Notes under the pieces: model-generated | Seen by the model: only the letters and a program-made list of their open reading frames with translations | What the model was told of the DNA's origin: nothing | Databases searched by the model: none | Position numbers and translations under genes: made by a program | Part shown: piece after piece, positions 5,071 through 9,525 of the stretch | Position numbering within the stretch: position 1 is the first letter of the stretch | Layout: the number at the start of each line of letters is the position of its first letter | Source: Deltaproteobacteria bacterium | GTDB lineage: Bacteria > Desulfobacterota > Binatia > Binatales > Binataceae | Direction of reading: 5' to 3' | DNA: 9,525 nucleotides | Assembly (NCBI GenBank): GCA_027403435.1 | Contig: DAHZDR010000064.1 | Span: 1-9,525 of the forward strand

Positions 5071-6723
5071 TTACACGCTGATTCTAGCCAGACGGCGCAT
5101 TGAAATCTTATAATCGTACCATGCGCGCGTCACCACGAAGCACGAAAACACTCCCGTCAACACGCCGACGCAGAGCGTGACCGCGAAGCCCTTGACCGGT
5201 CCGGTGCCGAACTGGAAGAGAATCAGTCCAGCGACGAAAGTCGAGATATTCGAGTCGCGAATCGCCGACCAGGCCCGTTCGTAGGCGACCTTGACCGCTT
5301 CGCGCGGCGATTTGCCGCCGCGCAGCTCCTCGCGCATCCGTTCGTTGACCAGCACGTTGGCGTCCACGGACATGCCGAGCGTCAGCACGATGCCCGCGAT
5401 TCCAGGCAGCGTCAGCGTCGCCTGCAAGGCGGCCATCACGCACACCAGCAAGAGGATATTGAGGGTCAGGCCGAAGTCGGCCAGCAAGCCGGCGCCGTTG
5501 TAATAAACCGCCATGAAAATCAGCACGGCGGCCGCGCCGACCACGAAGGAAAGCTCACCCTGGCGAATCGAGTCGCGGCCGAGCGACGGGCCCACGGTGC
5601 GCTCCTCGATAATCTGCACCGGCGCCGGCAGCGCCCCCGAACGCAACACGATCGCCAGCTCATGCGCGTCCTCGAACGAGAAATTGCCGGTAATCTGCAC
5701 GTCGCCGCCGGGAATCGGCTCTTTAATCACCGGCGCCGAATAGACGGTGTTGTCGAGGATAATCGCCAGTCGGCGGCCGACATTATTGGCGGTGAGCGAG
5801 GCGAAGGTTTCCGCGCCGCGGCTGTCCAGATGGACCTCGACGTAGGGACCTTCGAGGCTGCTGCCCGGACGCACGCGCGCGTCCGTGACGGTTTCGCCGG
5901 TCATCAGCACCGGGGTTTCGACCAGGTAAGGTTCGGCGCCGCCGGCCTGAATCGGGCCATGCAGCAGCTCGTCGCCCGGCGGTGGACCGTTCTTGGCCGC
6001 GTCGGCGAGGGAATTCTTGTCGTCGATCAGCTTGAACTCGAGCACCGCGGTGCGGCCGATCAATTCTTTGGCGCGCTCCGGATCCTGAATGCCGGGAAGC
6101 TGCACGAGGATATCGGTGTCGCCCTCGCGCTGGACCGAGGTTTCGCGGACGCCGAGCTGGTCGATACGGTTGCGAATCGTCTCCAGCGCCTGGTCCATCG
6201 CGCGATTGCTGATTAGAATCTCTTCGCGCTGCTGAAACGCGAGCTGGAACGACGGCGCGTCGCCGGCGCGGTTGGACGAGAGCACCAGGTCGGGAAACGA
6301 CTTGTCCACCAGATCCAGAAAAGCCGAGCGTTCGTCGGCATTTTTCAATGTGACGGTGACGGAACCGTCGGGATTCTGCGCGACCACGGCCGGCGCGAGA
6401 TGGTTTTCCTTCAGCCCGCGGTTCAGATCGTTCGCCCGCCGGCGCAACGCATTGCTGACCGCGGCCGGCAACTGCACTTCGAGCAGCAGATGCGTGCCGC
6501 CCTGAAGGTCCAGTCCAAGCTGGATTTTCGGCAGGTTCTCCATGAAATCCGGCAGATCGGGCCGGAAACTCGGCAGCAGCAAAATCGCCGCCGAAACCGC
6601 CAGCACACCCGCCAGCAGCAGACGCAGCAGTCCGCTGCCGTTGGTGAAATGGAGATAGAGAAAAATCACGCCCAGCGTCAGCAGGATCGCGATCGGAATC
6701 GGATTTTGACTCGTGCCTTCCAC
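5071..6723 (-). CDS. secD: Protein translocase subunit SecD
   Basis: SecD is an inner-membrane RND-type subunit that, with SecF and YajC, uses the proton-motive force to help proteins clear the Sec channel. This 550-residue copy has the hallmark GLDLQGGTHLLLEV (70-83), IRNRIDQLGV (183-192) and VQLPG (207-211). It also has LRSGALPAP (360-368), TVGPSLG (376-382) and GMSVDANVLVNERMREEL (450-467), with five C-terminal membrane segments from about 390 to 535. The length is normal. Unusually, two hydrophobic stretches (about 9-26 and 35-51) precede the first periplasmic domain, where the family normally has one. The start is a GTG at 6723 with AGG eight bases upstream. It follows yajC by 32 bases. 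No secF follows, which is atypical for this operon. Confidence 0.97.
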   Translation of the reverse strand: MEGTSQNPIPIAILLTLGVIFLYLHFTNGSGLLRLLLAGVLAVSAAILLLPSFRPDLPDFMENLPKIQLGLDLQGGTHLLLEVQLPAAVSNALRRRANDLNRGLKENHLAPAVVAQNPDGSVTVTLKNADERSAFLDLVDKSFPDLVLSSNRAGDAPSFQLAFQQREEILISNRAMDQALETIRNRIDQLGVRETSVQREGDTDILVQLPGIQDPERAKELIGRTAVLEFKLIDDKNSLADAAKNGPPPGDELLHGPIQAGGAEPYLVETPVLMTGETVTDARVRPGSSLEGPYVEVHLDSRGAETFASLTANNVGRRLAIILDNTVYSAPVIKEPIPGGDVQITGNFSFEDAHELAIVLRSGALPAPVQIIEERTVGPSLGRDSIRQGELSFVVGAAAVLIFMAVYYNGAGLLADFGLTLNILLLVCVMAALQATLTLPGIAGIVLTLGMSVDANVLVNERMREELRGGKSPREAVKVAYERAWSAIRDSNISTFVAGLILFQFGTGPVKGFAVTLCVGVLTGVFSCFVVTRAWYDYKISMRRLARISV

Positions 6724-6755
6724 AATAAAACCTGAGCTGGCCGCCGCGCGCGCCG

Positions 6756-7121
6756 TTAGTCGGACTTCTCCTTCTTGGGCTGAGCTTTGCCGTAGCTCGA
6801 AATCGCGCCAACCTGGCTGCGTTCGATCCGAACCCTGACGTTGGGCGCGATTTCGAGCGTGACCAGATTATCCGAAAGCTCGTGGATACGCCCGATCAGG
6901 CCGCCGGTGGTGACGACCTCGTCATTACGTTTAAGTCCTTTAATCATCCTTTGATGTTCACTGGCGCGTTGGGTCTGTGGTCGCAGAATCACGAAATAAA
7001 ATACCGCGACCACCAGCACCAGCGGCACGACCGGATTCGTCAGGAGCTGATCGAAAAGCCCGCCTTGCGGCATGGCGGCATGCGCGGCCGCATCGGCCCA
7101 CGCGGTTCCCTCAAACAACAT
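6756..7121 (-). CDS. yajC: Preprotein translocase accessory subunit YajC
   Basis: YajC is a small single-span inner-membrane partner of SecDF. This 121-residue protein has one membrane helix (about 29-46) ending in the signature YFVILRPQ (42-49). The soluble domain carries NDEVVTTGGLIGRI (66-79) and VRVRIERSQVGAI (95-107), and a Lys-rich tail ends the chain. The frame is open further upstream inside tgt, but the ATG at 7121 gives the family length and has a GGAA-containing region upstream. Its A is shared with the tgt stop codon (TGATG), so translation is probably coupled to tgt. secD follows after 32 bases. Confidence 0.96.
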   Translation of the reverse strand: MLFEGTAWADAAAHAAMPQGGLFDQLLTNPVVPLVLVVAVFYFVILRPQTQRASEHQRMIKGLKRNDEVVTTGGLIGRIHELSDNLVTLEIAPNVRVRIERSQVGAISSYGKAQPKKEKSD

Positions 7122-8269
7122 CAATTCGTTTTCCCGTTCCTTGCGCTTTCGCCGGCTTCGATCAGATTTGTCGTATAGGCGGCGAACGCCTTGTAGGCCC
7201 GTGATGCGATAGCAGCTTGGGCTTCGCGCATCAAGCGGCCATAGAAGTGGAGATTGTGCTCCGTTAGCGCGCGCGCCGCCAGTATTTCGCCAGCCATGAA
7301 CAGATGGCGCAGGTAGGCGCGCGAAAAGGTCGTGCAGCAACGGCAGTCGCAGCGCGGATCCAGCGGACTTTCATCGCGCGTGTGAACGGCCTGTTTGATC
7401 GATACGCGCCCCGCGCTGGTGAAGGCCGCGCCGTTGCGGGCGTTGCGCGTCGGTAACACGCAATCGAACATGTCAAAACCCATCGCGATCGCCGCCAGCA
7501 AGTCCTGCGGCGTACCGACCCCCATCAGGTAGCGCGGCCGATCGGCGGGCAGCAGCGCGACCGTCAACGCCGCCATCTCGCGCATCGCCGCCTTCGGCTC
7601 GCCGACCGAAAGTCCGCCGGCGGCATAGCCGTCGAACGGCAACGACGTAATCTGGCGCGCGCTGTTGCGTCTTAAGTCGGGATAGACGCTCCCTTGCGCT
7701 ATGCCGAACAGCGCCTGCGACGGGCTGGTGCGGGCCCGGACGCAGCGTTCGGCCCAGCGCGCCGTCAGTTCCAGCGACTGGCGGGCGCGTTCATGCTCGG
7801 CCGGATACGGCGTGCATTCGTCCAACGCCATCATGATATCGGCGCCGAGCGCCTGCTGAATTTCGATTGCGCTTTCAGGCGTCAGGGTGAGCGGCGCGCC
7901 GTCGAGATGAGACCGGAAACGGATGCCGTCCTCGCCGATCGAATTGATCCGCGCGAGGCTCATCGCCTGGAAACCGCCCGAGTCGGTGAGAATCGCGCCG
8001 CGGAAGCCCATAAAGCGCGCGATGCCGCCCATCTGGCCGACCAATTCCGCGCCGGGGCGCACCGCGAGATGGTAGGCGTTCGCCAGCACCATCCGATAGC
8101 CCATCGCCCACAGTTCGTCAGGGGCCATCGCCTTGACGGCGGCGCGCGTTCCCACCGGCATAAAGGCGGGCGTGGAAACTTCGCCATGCGGCGTAATCAG
8201 GCGGCCGATCCGGGCGTCGCCGTCAGTCGCATGGATGACGAAGCTGAACTTCGGTGCGTTCACGTTCAT
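7121..8269 (-). CDS. tgt: Bacterial tRNA-guanine transglycosylase (queuosine pathway)
   Basis: Tgt exchanges guanine-34 of GUN-anticodon tRNAs (Asp, Asn, His, Tyr) for preQ1, the first tRNA-level step of queuosine synthesis. The 382-residue sequence is complete. It has the catalytic LTDSGGFQ (94-101, D96), substrate-pocket GLSVGEP (219-225) and the nucleophile in MFDCVLPTRNARNG (267-280, D269). The structural zinc site is C307, C309, C312 and H338 in the expected C-x-C-x2-C-x25-H spacing. The ATG at 8269 is 10 bases after the queA stop, with no strong ribosome site of its own, which suggests coupling to queA. Its stop overlaps the yajC start. Confidence 0.98.
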   Translation of the reverse strand: MNVNAPKFSFVIHATDGDARIGRLITPHGEVSTPAFMPVGTRAAVKAMAPDELWAMGYRMVLANAYHLAVRPGAELVGQMGGIARFMGFRGAILTDSGGFQAMSLARINSIGEDGIRFRSHLDGAPLTLTPESAIEIQQALGADIMMALDECTPYPAEHERARQSLELTARWAERCVRARTSPSQALFGIAQGSVYPDLRRNSARQITSLPFDGYAAGGLSVGEPKAAMREMAALTVALLPADRPRYLMGVGTPQDLLAAIAMGFDMFDCVLPTRNARNGAAFTSAGRVSIKQAVHTRDESPLDPRCDCRCCTTFSRAYLRHLFMAGEILAARALTEHNLHFYGRLMREAQAAIASRAYKAFAAYTTNLIEAGESARNGKTN

Positions 8270-8279
8270 GGCCGCCGAA

Positions 8280-9335
8280 TCAGGCGCGGGCGCCTTTGCG
8301 CGGTTCCGCGGCGCCGGGCAGGATCAGCATCGCGTCGCCGTAACTCAGCAAGCGGTAGCGATGGCGAATCGCGTCGCGGTAGGCGGCCAGCAGATGGTCG
8401 CGGCCCGCCAGCGCCATCACCAGCGCCAGCACGGTGCTGCGCGGCATGTGAAAATTGGTCGCCATCCCGTCCACCAGTTTGAAGCGAAAGCCCGGAAAGA
8501 TGAAAAGGCCGGTGAACCCTTCGCGATCGCCGGTGATCGCCCACGATTCCAGCGCGCGGACGCTGGAGGTGCCAACGGCGATAATCCTGCCGCCGAGACG
8601 GCGGGCGGAATCGATCGCGGCGGCGGTGGCGGGCGGAATCGTGAACCATTCCGCGTCCATCGTATGGCCCTCGACTTCGCCGGCGCGGATCGGGGCGAAA
8701 GTGCCGGGGCCGATATGCAGCGTCAGCTGGGCATGCGGGATTCCGGCGGCGGCCAGCTCGTCGAGCAGTTCGCGGGTGAAATGCAAGCCGGCGGTGGGCG
8801 CGGCGACCGCGCCGAGCGGCTCCGCGTACACGGTCTGATATTCGGTGAGGTCGGCGGGTCCCGGCGGCCGGCGGATATAATGCGGCAGCGCCGGCGCGCC
8901 CGTTTCCTCGATCAGCCGCTCCATCGGGACGCCGTCTTCCGCAAGCACCAGCAACCGGCCGTTGCGCGGATTCCCGGCGACGCGCAGCGCGCGGCCGTTC
9001 GGCAGCATCAGGCGCGCTCCGTCGCGCGGCGGGCGATGGGCCTTGGCGAGCGCGAGCCACGCGCCGGCGGGAGCGTCGGCCGCGCGCACCATCAGCAGTT
9101 CCACCGCGCCGCCCGATTCCTTGCGCGCATGCAGCCGCGCGGGAAACACCCGCGTGTTGTTGAGCACCAGCAAATCGCCTTCGCGCAGATGGCGCCGGAG
9201 CTTGTAGAAACGGGAATGCGCAATCGCGCCAGTGCGCGGATCGAGCGCGAGCAGACGCGCGTCGGCGCGATTCGGGATCGGCTCCTGAGCGATCAGCTCG
9301 GTCGGCAGTTCGTAATCCAGTTCGCTTAAACGCAT
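8280..9335 (-). CDS. queA: S-adenosylmethionine:tRNA ribosyltransferase-isomerase (queuosine pathway)
   Basis: QueA transfers and rearranges the ribosyl moiety of S-adenosylmethionine onto preQ1-tRNA to form epoxyqueuosine-tRNA, the step after Tgt. The 351-residue protein is full length. Characteristic blocks are DYELPTELIAQEP (7-19), NNTRVFPARL (59-68) and AAPTAGLHFT (178-187). Further blocks are HIGPGTFAP (207-215), GHTMDAE (223-229), AVGTSSVRALES (253-264), TNFHMPRST (293-301) and SYGDAMLI (331-338). The ATG at 9335 fits the family start, but there is no Shine-Dalgarno sequence and a perfect 12-bp GC palindrome abuts it. It heads the visible queA-tgt-yajC-secD run. Confidence 0.98.
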   Translation of the reverse strand: MRLSELDYELPTELIAQEPIPNRADARLLALDPRTGAIAHSRFYKLRRHLREGDLLVLNNTRVFPARLHARKESGGAVELLMVRAADAPAGAWLALAKAHRPPRDGARLMLPNGRALRVAGNPRNGRLLVLAEDGVPMERLIEETGAPALPHYIRRPPGPADLTEYQTVYAEPLGAVAAPTAGLHFTRELLDELAAAGIPHAQLTLHIGPGTFAPIRAGEVEGHTMDAEWFTIPPATAAAIDSARRLGGRIIAVGTSSVRALESWAITGDREGFTGLFIFPGFRFKLVDGMATNFHMPRSTVLALVMALAGRDHLLAAYRDAIRHRYRLLSYGDAMLILPGAAEPRKGARA

Positions 9336-9347
9336 CGGCCCGGGCCG
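9336..9347. repeat. Perfect 12-bp palindrome abutting the queA start codon
   Basis: CGGCCCGGGCCG is identical to its reverse complement and occupies exactly the bases where a ribosome-binding site for queA would be expected. In RNA it could fold only into a 4-bp hairpin, or pair between molecules. It may be a protein-binding site or chance in GC-rich DNA. Confidence 0.6.
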
Positions 9348-9456
9348 GACGAAAACGGCGGCGGCGTGGTCGCCGCGCCGCGCACGGCATCCCCGCAGAT
9401 TATCATCGGCGCGAGCCAGGACTTAAGCGGGGCGCGTCAGACACGGTCCGGCGGCG

Positions 9457-9525
9457 TCAAAGCTCCGAGGGCCGGCGATAAACCGGTTTCGGCAACTCGT
9501 CGATTTCGGGCGCCGCCCCATCGAC
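9457..9525 (-). CDS. Possible 3' end of an unidentified gene cut by the window edge
   Basis: Read from the right edge on the minus strand, one frame is open for 22 codons and stops at TGA (9459-9457). The encoded end is VDGAAPEIDELPKPVYRRPS plus two residues, a composition typical of a real acidic, Pro-containing C-terminus. It precedes queA by about 120 bases on the same strand. Too little is present to name a product, and a chance open frame cannot be excluded. Confidence 0.4.
   Translation of the reverse strand, partial: VDGAAPEIDELPKPVYRRPSEL

Noticed and set aside
5783..6811. 342-codon minus-strand open frame overlapping secD in another frame
   Set aside because: Arg/Gly-rich frame-shift shadow of secD.
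8133..9329. 398-codon plus-strand open frame opposite queA
   Set aside because: Antisense to a full-length, motif-complete QueA; composition is typical of a shadow frame.
9336..9456. PreQ1 riboswitch upstream of queA
   Set aside because: The leader is GC rich and lacks the A-rich tail and pseudoknot-forming pattern expected of preQ1 aptamers.
1..9525. CRISPR arrays, tRNA or rRNA genes, insertion sequences
   Set aside because: No regularly spaced repeats, cloverleaf-like segments, transposase motifs or terminal inverted repeats were seen.

Overview
The window is a GC-rich (about 60-65%) bacterial chromosome segment. It looks Gram-negative: it has a lipobox protein, an exported blue-copper protein, a YajC-SecD pair and a Fur-type operator. 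The gene order queA-tgt-yajC-secD is common in Proteobacteria and relatives. The genes beside it (a cupredoxin fused to a carboxypeptidase-regulatory-like domain, a PmtA-like methyltransferase, a His/Gly-tailed lipoprotein) suggest a Deltaproteobacteria- or Binatota-like soil lineage. That placement is inference only; no rRNA or other taxonomic marker is present.

Layout. Bases 1-226 hold a control region: two 22-bp tandem repeats, a sigma70-like promoter and a near-consensus Fur box. They sit in front of a plus-strand FTR1-family iron permease (227-1078). A PlsC-type acyltransferase (1208-1969, plus) follows and converges on a long minus-strand block. In transcription order (right to left) that block is: the 3' end of an unidentified gene at the window edge, queA, tgt, yajC, secD, a 195-bp AT-rich gap, a 65-residue excisionase-type HTH protein, a PmtA-like methyltransferase, an exported cupredoxin, a VOC-fold protein and a Gly/Pro/Tyr-rich lipoprotein.

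How the genes relate. QueA and Tgt act in queuosine modification of tRNA. YajC and SecD are accessory subunits of the Sec translocase, and tgt and yajC are fused translationally by a TGATG overlap. The usual next gene, secF, is missing and is replaced by the AT-rich gap, so the conserved operon appears interrupted there. The genes beyond the gap are a loose same-strand series with gaps of roughly 65-155 bases and no obvious shared pathway. PlsC and the methyltransferase both point to phospholipid metabolism but lie on opposite strands.

No convincing new multi-gene system is visible. The points most worth checking are the iron-permease control region, the missing secF with its AT-rich replacement, an extra N-terminal hydrophobic segment in SecD, a histidine-free VOC protein, and an altered motif III in PlsC. 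There are no tRNA or rRNA genes, CRISPR arrays or recognisable insertion sequences.
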